DNA from: Mortierella sp. BCC40632
Taxonomy: Eukaryota; Mortierellomycota; Mortierellomycetes; Mortierellales; Mortierellaceae
Length of the DNA stretch: 64,000 nt
Reading direction: 5' to 3'
Assembly (NCBI GenBank): GCA_011634665.1
Contig: WAEK01000009.1
Span: 1,355,501-1,419,500 of the forward strand
Under the pieces are notes generated by a model, which was not told the origin of the DNA, did no database searches, and worked only from the letters and a program-made list of their open reading frames with translations. Of this stretch, positions 11,685 to 24,817 are shown one piece after another. The number at the start of each line of letters is the position of its first letter. The first letter of the stretch is position 1. The position numbers were made by a program, and so were the translations under genes.

Positions 11685-14600
11685 ATGTCGGCTCAAATGC
11701 AGAGCAAGGAACCTGGGTCCGAGAGTAATACAGGCGACATCAATCAGGATGCGGAACAATCAAGTCTCCAGGACGATGTGAATGCAAGTAACTTGTCTGC
11801 AATCTCGAATGCTCCTGCCATCGTCGAGGAATCTAGAGGAGCTCTAACGGTCGAGACAGGAACATCAGACATTGAAGGAATCTCTGCAATAGGTCTTGGC
11901 AGTTACACCTCATTCGCAACGGCAGCAGAGACCTTCGATATCGCCGAAGATTCCGCAGAGACCACAGCAGTCGAGACAGGAACACCAGAAGCAGAAGAAA
12001 TAGCAGCCGCCCCTGGCAGCAGCAAAAACTCTAGGCGACCAGCGGTGACATGTATTGAGCTGCTTTCTGTAGACTACAAGGGCTTTTTTGACCGACTCGA
12101 TAGTGCTTTGACCTCGATTTCGGAGGAGGAAATGGGGATCCTTCCGAGCGATCTTAATGTTGGCCCTATTGTTGAGATGCGATCTTTTAACAAGAAGCGA
12201 AAGGTCGACCCTACGGATGACATGCCAGTTTTACCTGCTCCAACCCAACTCGTCTTCAAATCTTCATCAGAAGCAGAGGCAGATCTCCCTGAACCAGGTC
12301 CCATTTCATTGCAAATAGATCCGGACTCGACATTTTCATTGGAGTCGGTGGCATCAACGCGTTCAGATTCTATGGAATTTCTTCCGCAGTTTTCACTACC
12401 GCTCCCGACAACTTCACTTTTGCCGGCATCTCTAGTCGAGTCGACTTTGTCGCTAACACCACAGGCCAAGGCAGAGTCACCTAGACTCTCACCAGAATCA
12501 TCTCCTACGTCGGAGCCAGCTTTCGTTCCAATTGCCATTAGCCTAGGCTCAAGTCCTAAGTCGAGTCCGGCACCGGCCACCGACCCTCTGAGCGACTCGG
12601 ATTCACCTCCTGCATGCCTACCAAAACGACCGCGATCTCCAGCACTCTCAGTGGAGGCGGATGATGTGCTACTGGGCATTAAAGCCAAGTATGGACGATC
12701 TTCCCCTGAGGAGCTCAATGTTCCCCATTTTCAAACGACCACAGATCAAAGGGCTGAGGATCAACAAGTATCCTCAAGTCCTCCTATTCACCAAGTCCCT
12801 AAACCTACCACCTTATCGAAAAAGACAAAGCCAATTACGGTCTCCCCCAGCTCCAGGCGAATAGCGGGATCCGCAGGAAATTCGAGGGGAGGAGGCTCAT
12901 CAGGCTCAACAATAGCTACCAGAATTGTGTCCCGAAGGGAGGGTACTCACTCTACAGCAAATTTGGATCCGTATGACCCAACACCCTTGCCCACATCGGA
13001 TTTTTCAGGTAATATGACAAGATCTACAGCATTACAGTGAACAGAATTATGTCTCGAAAGAAGTACAACTCACGATGTAATAGTTTCATCAGCTGGTCCT
13101 ACACTTTCGTCAACAGTGATTCTGTCGGATAAGCCAATGGAAAAGCCAGAGAAACGGCCAACGGATACGCCAAAAGATAAACCAGAAAATAAGCCAGCAA
13201 AGCCCGCAGGAAAGTCAAAGAGAGGAGGAGCTCAAGGGTCCTCAATAGCCAGCAGAATCGGATCTCGAAGGAAAGTTGTTCGTGCTACAGCAATTTCAAC
13301 GTCAGTAGATCTAACAAGTTCACCAAGAGCGATTATACCAGGTAAGCATACAGGACCTTTGCGAACCAGAATCAGCTCTGCAGTGAAATGAAACTGACGA
13401 TGGTATCTCCTTCTTCCTTTGACACATTTTAAAGAGAGAACCTTAGCTACCCGGCGATCGCCCAGATTATCTCGACACGAAAGAAGCATCATTGAGCTTG
13501 ATTCAGACATAGACATCGGACCGGCAAGCCCAGCAGCAGATATTTTGAGTGATATCAAAGGAGTTAGCAGTATTAACTTAGGGGACCAATTAATGACAAG
13601 GGATATCGCAAAAACAGCACCACTAACAAAAATGAAAAGTGCTGATCCTTTGCCCACTGAAGCATTTACAGTTGGGCCTCAGAGTCAGGCGGCTGATGAC
13701 GACGATCGCCTCGATGTAACAAATAATCAAACTCCAAATCCAGCTATGTCTTCGGGACTCAATCACCAAGACAAGAGACTGCCAGCTACCGAGACCGGGA
13801 GTGAAGATAAAGGAATGGAGCCTATGGAGAGAGATCAGTCGTTACTCTCCTCTGTAGCTATTTACGTCATTCCGCTCTTAATGAATGCGACGGTATTCAA
13901 GGTCTCAAGAACGAGGGTGATCAGGCTTCAAGGGAAATGGCTAGGACCCAAGACTAAGGTTGTTTCAATGCATCAGGGCGTTGGTGAAGGATGGCCAGAG
14001 CTTGATCAGGAGAACACAACTCACATTGTTACCGCTTTGACAAGCCTAGATGCTGTCAAGAAGGCTCTGAAGGTGGAGAGTATACATGTAAGTCTCGCTA
14101 TTGAAGCTAAATTGATTTTCCAATCTTGGCAATTGAACAAAGCTGGATATTGTGGTCATGTCAGGGAAATTGTGGAGCGACTATTAATCAACATTGACAC
14201 CCACTCTCAATTTCCAATTAATAGCCGAAGATTGCGATTGTGAACCCAACCTGGCTATCGGAATCAATATGGGTAACGAGTCTTATGCACCTTGTTTTTT
14301 GTAGTTATAATGAGATTTGTTCATTAAGCCGCACATTTTTTCTAGCAGATCTCTCACACCTTTTCCTCCTTTGGTATTGGTCTATATCCTTTTGTTCACC
14401 TCCGCGGTCCTAATGGCAGCATAAAACACCGCAGGATGTTACAAAGTATCACATTCGACCTCCAGAAAACCCAGTAGGAAAGCCCCCAGACGAGTCGCCT
14501 CCCTCAAGTCTTGATGGCCCTTCAAGACTTGGAGCTTCAAAAAGTGTTCAAAATCAGCAAGCTACGGAGAGGAAGCCTGGATATGGCAGTGCGACCATAG

Positions 14601-16604
14601 AAGCTACTAGCTCTAAAAATGATACCCGGCGAAGCGCACGAATTGCATCGGGTAAAGGCCAGAGCGAAGGTCAAGTCCTAGACTTTAGTATGATCGTACA
14701 AGGTATCCAGGAAGGATCGATCAATGTAAGTCCCAAATGTCTGGATTCTTTTGCATGATCAGGAATGTCATTAATAAGCCGTGTCTAAAGGAGGAAGAGA
14801 AAGACACTCTAAACTATATTTTTAATGGCTTGGGTGACTCTCCGTGGCGATTCTGCTCAACGGTGCCTCTAGGACGATGACGTGTCGGATGCACCACAAA
14901 GCGACAACGAGGCGGCGGGGACTGACAAGGGACACAAGGACGTAGCTGGCTCGAGCATAACAAAGCCTAGTGAGCAAAAGGACAAGGACGGTGTGCTTCT
15001 CCAGATCATAAACTCTGGCAAGTCTGAGGTATTATTCCCAATGTCTCTCTTTCTTTCTCTCTTTCTGTGAACAGCCACAGTATGCGCACAGCCTTTAGAT
15101 CGTGCATCTTGATCCACACCATCATATTCACTCTCCTTGTATTCCCATAATCTCTCTGTAGGGAAAGCGGAGAAAGAAAATCATGTATCAATGTCAATCC
15201 CCCCACGTGGCTGGTCAGGCCAAGGAACCAGAGTATAACAAGGCAATTCTAGAGCAGGTACGGCTGTCGTAAAAGGAGTTCATTGTGAGACTTTTTGCCA
15301 TGCCCATCAGGTGTACTGACAGCTTGCACATAAATTCCACATGCATTTTTCCGACACCTCTTTGGCGCGGGGAGAGCAGCTCAAGATACTTATGGATCAT
15401 TATGACAAGACAAAGACCAAGGGGTCGAAAGAGCACTTTAAAGTCATCAACTATCGCAAGGCTATCACGACTATCCGAGCGCTTAATTACGAGATCACAT
15501 CTGAAGCCCAGGCATTAGCAGTTCCTCGTGTAGGCAAGAAAATTGCTCAAAAGATTGGCGAATGCATTGCATTGGGCAGGATCAAAAAGCTTGATCATCT
15601 TAACTGGGATCAGGAAAGGCAAAAGGTGGAAGGCCTTTTCAGGGACGTATACGGTGTTGGCTCCGAGAAGGCGACAGAGTGGTATAATCGAGGACTAAGA
15701 ACGCTGGATGATTTACGTGAGAAGGTTCCAGATCTTACCAAAAATCAGATCCTGGGACTCAAGTATTTTGAGGTAAGCTGGCTTTTTTTTTGAAGAAACC
15801 CCTCCTTTTTTTGTGCGCGTATCCCCCCCTTCTTTCTTCCTCTTCCTTCCTCTTCCTCTTCTTTTTTTTTTTTTTTTTTTTTGCTGTCTACTCTGTAAAT
15901 TCGTAGAGTAAAAAAGTACGCTCAAATCCAAGCTTTAACTCTTTACACAGGATTTATTGGTTCGGATCCCACGCGCAGAGGTTGAAGCCATTGGGAAGGT
16001 AGTTGAAAGTGTAGCACACGGGTTACATCCGGATATTCAATGCCAGGTGACAGGATCCTATCGACGTGGCCGACCAGACTGTGGTGACATTGACATTGTG
16101 CTTGCACGACCAGATATTGATCGAGGTGACGAACTAATGGCAATCATGGAGCATATTCTTCAGGGGTTGATCAACATTGGATTTCTGGTCGATCACCTGT
16201 CGCTTCCAACTTGGGACGACAACATGGCTGATAGTCTAAAGCATTTCAAGTACATGGGAATCTGTAAGCTGCAATGTGGTGCTAGTAATGACAGCAGCAA
16301 TCAGCAACACCAAGGGGAGTTTACTGGAGTTCACCACCATATCGATATTTTGGTAGTCCCCTGGAAACATTTGGGAGCGGTCTTGATTTATTTCACTGGA
16401 AATGATATTTGTAACCGATCGATGCGGTTATTGGCACGAAACCGTGGGATGCGGTTAAGCGACAAGGGTCTCTTTGTTGATGTGATCCGAGACCGGCACA
16501 GGAATCGAATGAATGAAGGTCGATGGGTGGCTGGACGGACGGAGAGAGAGGTATTTGAGTACCTCGGTATCGAGTATCTTGAACCTCATGAACGTGAATG
16601 TTGA
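11685..16604 (+). CDS. Family X DNA polymerase (lambda/Pol4-like) with BRCT domain and long N-terminal extension
   Basis: Repair polymerase of the Pol lambda/mu/Pol4 group, which fills gaps in base-excision repair and end joining in the nucleus. Nine exons join in phase: 11685-13008, 13093-13341, 13435-14087, 14225-14272, 14435-14725, 14873-15028, 15162-15257, 15323-15772 and 15951-16604 (1,306 residues). BRCT domain at about 660-758 (THIVTALTSLDAVKKAL; VNPTWLSESIW). 8-kDa lyase-like and HhH regions at about 940-1085 (YRKAITTIRAL; VPRVGKKIAQKIGE; VYGVGSEKATEWYN). Palm metal ligands D1135 and D1137 in GDIDIVLA and D1221 in HHHIDILVVP are all present, followed by YFTGND and NRSMRLLARNRGMRLSD. 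The first ~660 residues are Ser/Pro/acidic-rich and look disordered, with one NLS-like NKKRK. Usual family length is 350-700 residues, so exon 1 could belong to a separate gene, but every junction keeps phase. Confidence 0.88.
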
Positions 16605-17424
16605 GTAGTGTCAAAATGAAGTCAACACTTACATGAGGAACGAAGAGATGATTCAAGTGTTTTCTCGGAGAGTTCAAAGGAAGCATATATGTGATGTCTA
16701 CATTATTGCAGAGTAATACCTTGAAATGGACCGACGTAACAAATCAAAAATAATGAGAGTAGCCAACTGTAAAATAGCAAATAGGAGCAGAAAACGTGTT
16801 TTTGTAATATAATCCCAAGTGGAGTACTACACTGGGTGTAAGGGACAACGGGTTGAAGGATCCAATAATGTTATTATTCCCGATCTGTTTTTTTTTTTTT
16901 TTTTTTTATTTAAGGTAAAAGAGCTGAAGCAAAAAGGAGCAACGTGGATGAGTGAAAATTGAAAGTTTTTTGTACATTGCACGAGTATCATTACTTGTGG
17001 GATGAGAAGGAAAACATAAGAAAGAAAGAAAAAAGAAGAAGAAAAAAAGGGAAACGAAACGAAGCGAGAGAGAGGAGAGATGGATATACAATTAAAAGGC
17101 GTGAAAGGGAAGGAGTCAATTGAAATGCCCCAAATGGGAGAGCAGAACCGATCATTAAAGAAAAAAAAAGGGAGGGGGAGGAGGAGGCTAAGGGTTAAGA
17201 GGAAAACAGGGTAGAAAACCCCTCATCCGAGTCTCCATCCACATGATTTCCCCCTTTTTCTCTCTTTTTCTCTCTTTCAAGCTCAAGAAAAGAAAGAAGG
17301 AAGGAAAGAAGGAAAGAAAAAGTGCGACCGAACGAGCACTTTGTTCTTGTCGACGCTTCTTTCCTCCTCTTCCATTCTTCTGAGTTTTTGGGATATCTGT
17401 CCGTCATAAAAAGTGGGGAAAGAA

Positions 17425-17464
<40 letters not shown>

Positions 17465-17708
17465 AAAAAAGAAAAAAGAAAAAAAAGAAAAAAAGATGGA
17501 GGAAAAAAAAAGCAGCAGGTGTGATTACATGAAGGACATTCCTCAATTACAAGGGAGTTCCATCGCTATCAAACATCCCTTCTACAAATGCTGGGTGGAG
17601 CTGCTTTTGGACATATGTTCTAAAAATGTCAAATCCAAAGAACAAAAATAGAATGAAGTATCATATTAGCCACTTTATTTTTTTTAAAAAAAAAAAAAAG
17701 TTAGCCTC
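16605..17708. other. Convergent intergenic region with purine tracts
   Basis: About 1.1 kb between the polymerase gene and the O-fucosyltransferase-like gene, whose 3' ends face each other. It holds a T run (near 16888-16907), A-rich stretches and a GA dinucleotide repeat at about 17427-17460. Open frames across it are low-complexity artefacts. Confidence 0.6.
17427..17460. repeat. (GA)n microsatellite
   Basis: About 17 GA units, directly followed by A-rich sequence, in the 3' flank of the O-fucosyltransferase-like gene. Confidence 0.85.
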
Positions 17709-19215
17709 TCACAGGCTTGTTCTCTCTTGAAACTCCATCTAATAAAAAGGGAGGGAGGCAAAAAAAAAAAAAAACACTTACGAAAAAAAAGGTACTCTTG
17801 GGTGTGCCGAAAAAGTACCGGCCCTTAGCAGAGACTACAGCATCGACCATTGGGATCAAGTCCTTAGACAACCCAACACCATCTGCATTTTTCATTTCCT
17901 TGAGCTCCCCCAGATAATGTGGAAAGTCGTCCAGCGTAAAGATGCAGGGGAAATGATCAAAGAGCTTGCGGAATAAAATGTTGCGACGTGGGTAGATTCC
18001 ATCCGTTGCAATGTAGATCACTGTGTATTTGCCTCCTTCATTGCGGTGGGCAAGACATTCCGAGATGCTGTATCGGAAGGGTGCTGGGCGTGCCTTGGGC
18101 TTGACGACCGAGGAATCATCAAGGTGGTGGAGATAAGGGTCCTGGTTTCCATCCTTAATGCCCTTCTTGGCCGCGTCCTGGCCAGCAGGACTTGTGGTAT
18201 CCGAAGGAGAGGAAGAGGGAACGATCTGATAGTTGGGGATAGGTGTAATCTTTGTAATGTTGACCAAACTCTGAAACATGTTCTCCACATTGGTAGGCGC
18301 TGGTTGGACGAACATACCATCACCAACTCGCAGATGTAGTCCCACAAAGGAGCCGAGTCCTCCAAGGGTATTCACGATTGCGTCCGAGGTCTTGACCAAG
18401 ATTGGAGTGGTCAGGATCATAGTTCGTCGCAAGAACTGTTGATAAATCTTACTCTCGGGTAGTTCTGCCAGGACACGTCCCGTTGCAAAGAGTGAGCCCA
18501 TGTGCAGTACGCGGTGCTGGACAGCCTGCAATTCCGAGACATTTATACGACGGAGGTACCGGGCGGTGTTCAAAGGCGTGGTTGACTCTGGATTGTCGTA
18601 AATCTGATAGTCATAATGAGCCTGGTCATACACGATGTGGATGTCCTTCTTACGATCAATTCCCAGATGATGTTCCAGCCAAGAGAACGAGTGGTCACTT
18701 CGGTACTTGAAGGGTTGCTTCGTCCGGATCTTTTCCATATCATAGAAAAAATCCCAGTCGACCGTTGTCCATGAGTAGTAGTTGAGACACTCGGCTGGTA
18801 AGGGGTCTCCTCTCGGGATCTTATTGCAATGGTCTAGTCCACGCTTCGTCTGAAGCAAAATCCGGCGATGAAGAATGTCAAACTGGCGCCATTCTGTTGC
18901 GGGGCCTAGGAAGACAGGTGGCACAAGTAGTGTCCGGTTGAGATACTTGGCGAGCAAAAGCGCATTCTCGAGTGTAATCCGCTGGTTGTGGAAGCCACTG
19001 TGAGGCAAGTACGCAAGATAGCGTTCGTTGGGATCATATAAAGGGTGGGGGACAAGATCTTTTGAGTCCTGCCGTTGCTGCTGCTGCTGCTGCTCAAATA
19101 GCTGTGAACGCGAGTCGGACGTGAGTGTTGGCTGGTAGCGACTGAGCAAAAGTAGAGAAATGGCAATGACAAGGACGAGGAAAACAGTGGAAGCTGATTT
19201 GCGTGGGACCAGCAT
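17709..19215 (-). CDS. GDP-fucose protein O-fucosyltransferase-like type II membrane protein
   Basis: Likely Golgi or ER glycosyltransferase. The large exon (17782-19215) encodes a short basic N-terminus, then a signal anchor at about residues 9-25 (TVFLVLVIAISLLLL), a Gln run (codons of the CTG/CAG type), and the catalytic region. Motifs typical of the O-FucT fold are AYLPHSGFHNQRITLENALLLA followed by NRTLLVPP near residue 75, HLRVGDGMF near 290, and YFFGTPKSTF near the end. A second exon (17709-17738) adds nine residues after a GTAAGT...TTAG intron whose A/T-rich body would otherwise read as a Phe-rich tail. Total 487 residues, with several N-glycosylation sequons. Donor and acceptor are not determined; the acceptor protein is unknown. 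The start at 19215 is the first ATG. Confidence 0.8.
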
Positions 19216-21973
<2,758 letters not shown>

Positions 21974-22514
21974 ATGACCAAGCCTCTTCAGCTTCAGAAC
22001 CATCTCCGACTTCACCGAAAGCACCGTCTTTATCGGGGGCACCGTGCAAAGTCTCTCAACATTACAGAGGAAGAGTTGGTCGAAGTCCGAGGTGAGTGTT
22101 CTAAGGAGTATGTTAGCTCAAGTTAAGCGTCTTCCACATAGGATGGACCGCTAAAGGCTCCCGTCATTCGTTTGCCTTTTTTTTTTTTTTTTTTTTTTGT
22201 TTTGTTTTGTTTTGTATTCGGCAGCACGCGAAAGAACCTTTGATGGCGCATACTGGCGAACAGCCCTCAAGTCCTTTTCCTTTGGGATGATCATCATCCG
22301 ACTCTTCACACCTGCTTTCTACAAGATTGGCATCATATTTGTCGCTCTTGGTATGGCTTTATTAGGAATCGCTCTTCTGAGGAGAAAGGCTGCAGGCGAT
22401 GTTTTTGATCAACAAAAGCCGTTCGAAACGAGTGGGTTCTGGGTAATGATCACCACATTTGTCACTTTTATTGCCTATGTTACGCTCCTTGTCCTCATCA
22501 TTCAGATGACCTAG
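21974..22514 (+). CDS. DUF202 domain membrane protein (YidH/Vtc1-like)
   Basis: Small integral membrane protein. Exon 1 (21974-22091) encodes a basic, soluble N-terminus (LRLHRKHRLYRGHRAKSL). Exon 2 (22225-22514) encodes the DUF202 core, opening with the family signature ARERTFDGAYWRTALKSFSFG, followed by three membrane segments (FGMIIIRLF; IGIIFVALGMALLGIALL; WVMITTFVTFIAYVTLLVLII). Total 135 residues. The exons join in phase over an intron with a long T run and a TTTTG repeat. DUF202 proteins include the vacuolar transporter chaperone subunit Vtc1, but exact orthology is not claimed. The location is likely vacuolar or plasma membrane, by inference only. The short extramembrane part carries no other domain. 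Confidence 0.82.
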
Positions 22515-22705
22515 CTTGAATTACCACACATCATTTTGTATTTTATCATAAAGACGCTTGGAAAGTATGCAAAGGGAGTGCTAGTCGATGGAGGGGGTCT
22601 ATATTATCGTGGTCCATGGACCATTAGGTCCGGTGCAGTGATACTATAATACAATCTATACTTTTCTACGGAAAGCCTTTTTTCCATCCCAATTGATCTC
22701 AGCTA

Positions 22706-24627
22706 TCACAAAGTACTCTTGGGTCGTTCTCGGTCCCTGACAAGGATATCCTGACCACAAGTAAAGAGCATGTCTTTGCGAAGATTATTCATGCCCGCTC
22801 CAGTGTACGAGCTCACCATCAATAACCGCTCCGTAAGTGCGTTTTTATATGATTTCTTGAGATCCTGTAAATTTAGAGAATCCGTCGGAAGAAGACATTA
22901 GAGAGGTGCATATAAGTGTTCAGAGTATGATGTTGATAATAGGCAAATGTAACCACAACCATCCAGGACCAAGTCTACATACCTCCAGGACGACAGTATA
23001 GCATCGTGCGAGATCCGGGGGTGTAACGAGATCGCATTTTGTCAGAACAACCTGAAACTTTTTGGATTTGCTAAAGGAGGAAAGTTTACACATAACATTA
23101 GGCCTGGTCATACTGAGGCATGGATATCCAGATCGAAGGCGATGGTCAGGGAGGTTTGCGAAATACCTTTCAAGCATGTCCAAAAATGTCTTGTCGGCGA
23201 CCTTAAGTCCATGTCGGGCATCAATCATGACATAAATCCTTCGGAGTGATTTACGCTCGCACAGATATTGTTCGATCTGGAAGGGAAAGCACCCCATGTT
23301 GATGAAAAGAGGGCGGAGTGAATCGGTTAGATGCGAACCTTTGGTCAAGAAAGTTACTGTGATAGCATGGCTATTGCAGGTCCTCCTCATTCTCCAATTT
23401 ACAAAGGAGCAAGGACAAAGCCTTCCAATTCGGACTTACCAAACCCTTCCATGCAGTTTGGTCTTCTTCCTTTGCAAATGCAAATCCGTATCCTGGCATG
23501 TCAACTAAGATGAATTTCTCTCCACACCGATAAAAGTTCAATTGTCGAGTCAATCCTGGCTTATCACTGACTCGAGCTGTATTAGGAGAGTCCGTCAGGG
23601 TATTCAACATTGTCGACTTGCCCACGTTGGATCTGCCAACAACGGCGATCTCGCTCAATTTTGAGTCTTTGATCATCCTTTCTTTGTCGCGCTTCCGTTC
23701 AAGGAGTTTTTGGATCTCTGCAGGATCTGCTGGACCTAGACGAGGTTGGATTGTGGTGTCCTTTTCCGTTGGGTCGGTGTCACTTTCATCGCTACTACTG
23801 GTTTGAGTAACCATGGGATCGCTTCGGATCGCACCGGCTGTTATAGCGAGAGTTTTGTCGACTTTGCCTGTAGCCTCAAAGACCAATTTATCGATCGACT
23901 CCAGATCCTCGAACAGGTAAGGGCGAGTCATTCTCACAAGCTGGAGTTCTGATGGCACAGATTGGATAGTAGATGCTCCAGCAATAAATCTCATTCCTGG
24001 GAATCGGACTTCTTCCTTTTCAATTACTCTTCTCGACCGCGATTCGAACCAAACCTCCTTCGAGGGAGGAGGTAGCTGCTGTCGTTTCTCATGTTTGGGT
24101 TGTTCCCAGGGTCGGAAGGTCTTGTTGGTCCTAGAGGCTTTGTGAAAATCCCAGTGTTCGGCATTACGACCAAGTCCTTGGATTCGGATTTCATTCATAA
24201 TCTGGGGCGAAGGGTTGGTGGTTTTGAATATCTGCCGTTTTGATGTACTTGGTTGTGCGTGTGAACTGGGTCCTTTTGTGGTTTGTGGTTTTGTTGGTGA
24301 GGGCTGAACATTAAGAATTGGTGGGACCGATGATGCCAACTTGGACTCTGAAGCGAGAGAGTCGGTTGGAGTAGGGGAGGTAGGGTCTTTCTTGGTAAGC
24401 TTCTTGTGGAAAAAGGGTAGCCTTCCCTTACTCTGGCTAGAGGTACTGATAGGTCTGGCATTTGCTAATATCACGGGTGTCCTTGCAGATACGGGCTGGT
24501 GCCGCGGTGATATGCTCGTGCGACTACTCTTTAGTAATACGATTGCATCAGTAGACCATTGCTGTTGAAATCGACAGGCTCTTGGTCCTAATCTGAGCAT
24601 GCTAGCTGTAATGGGTGTAGGAATCAT
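22706..24627 (-). CDS. Mitochondrial EngB/YihA-type ribosome-assembly GTPase
   Basis: TRAFAC GTPase homologous to bacterial EngB (YsxC), which acts in large-subunit ribosome assembly. Four exons join in phase: 23440-24627, 23167-23276, 22983-23070 and 22706-22864 (514 residues). The N-terminus is Ser/Arg-rich and basic without acidic residues, as expected of a mitochondrial presequence. About 300 residues of poorly conserved linker follow. GTPase motifs: G1 GRSNVGKST (331-339), G2 in the KPGLTRQ loop, G3 DMPGYGFA (376), G4 TKCD (about 443), and the G5-like SSYTGAG in the last exon. YLCERKSLRRIYVMIDARHGLK is the typical EngB helix and strand. Exon 4 reads DLKKSYKNALTERLLMVSS. The linker is longer than in bacteria (about 200 residues in total there). 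Mitochondrial location is inferred from the presequence. Confidence 0.88.
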
Positions 24628-24817
24628 TTCTTGCAGTGGGTATCTCTCCTCTCCTGAATGAACTAGAGACTTGGTGATCCTTTCAAGACTCTCTGAGCTG
24701 GAGAAGGCCCGGTTTTTGTAAAGTCAAATGGATCGGTGGCTTTGCAGGTTGGTTCTTGTTGGACCAAGGCGAAAGAGACAAAGACTCAGCACAACCATTC
24801 AGGACACCGAGAAGAGA
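24628..24817. promoter_or_regulatory. Compact divergent promoter between EngB-like GTPase and PPWD1 genes
   Basis: At most 190 bases separate the two start codons (100 if PPWD1 starts at the ATG at 24728). Both transcription start sites must lie here or inside the neighbouring leaders. No TATA element is evident. Confidence 0.45.

Noticed and set aside
18046..18710. Plus-strand frames inside the fucosyltransferase-like gene
   Set aside because: Antisense shadows of the coding exon with clear family motifs on the minus strand.
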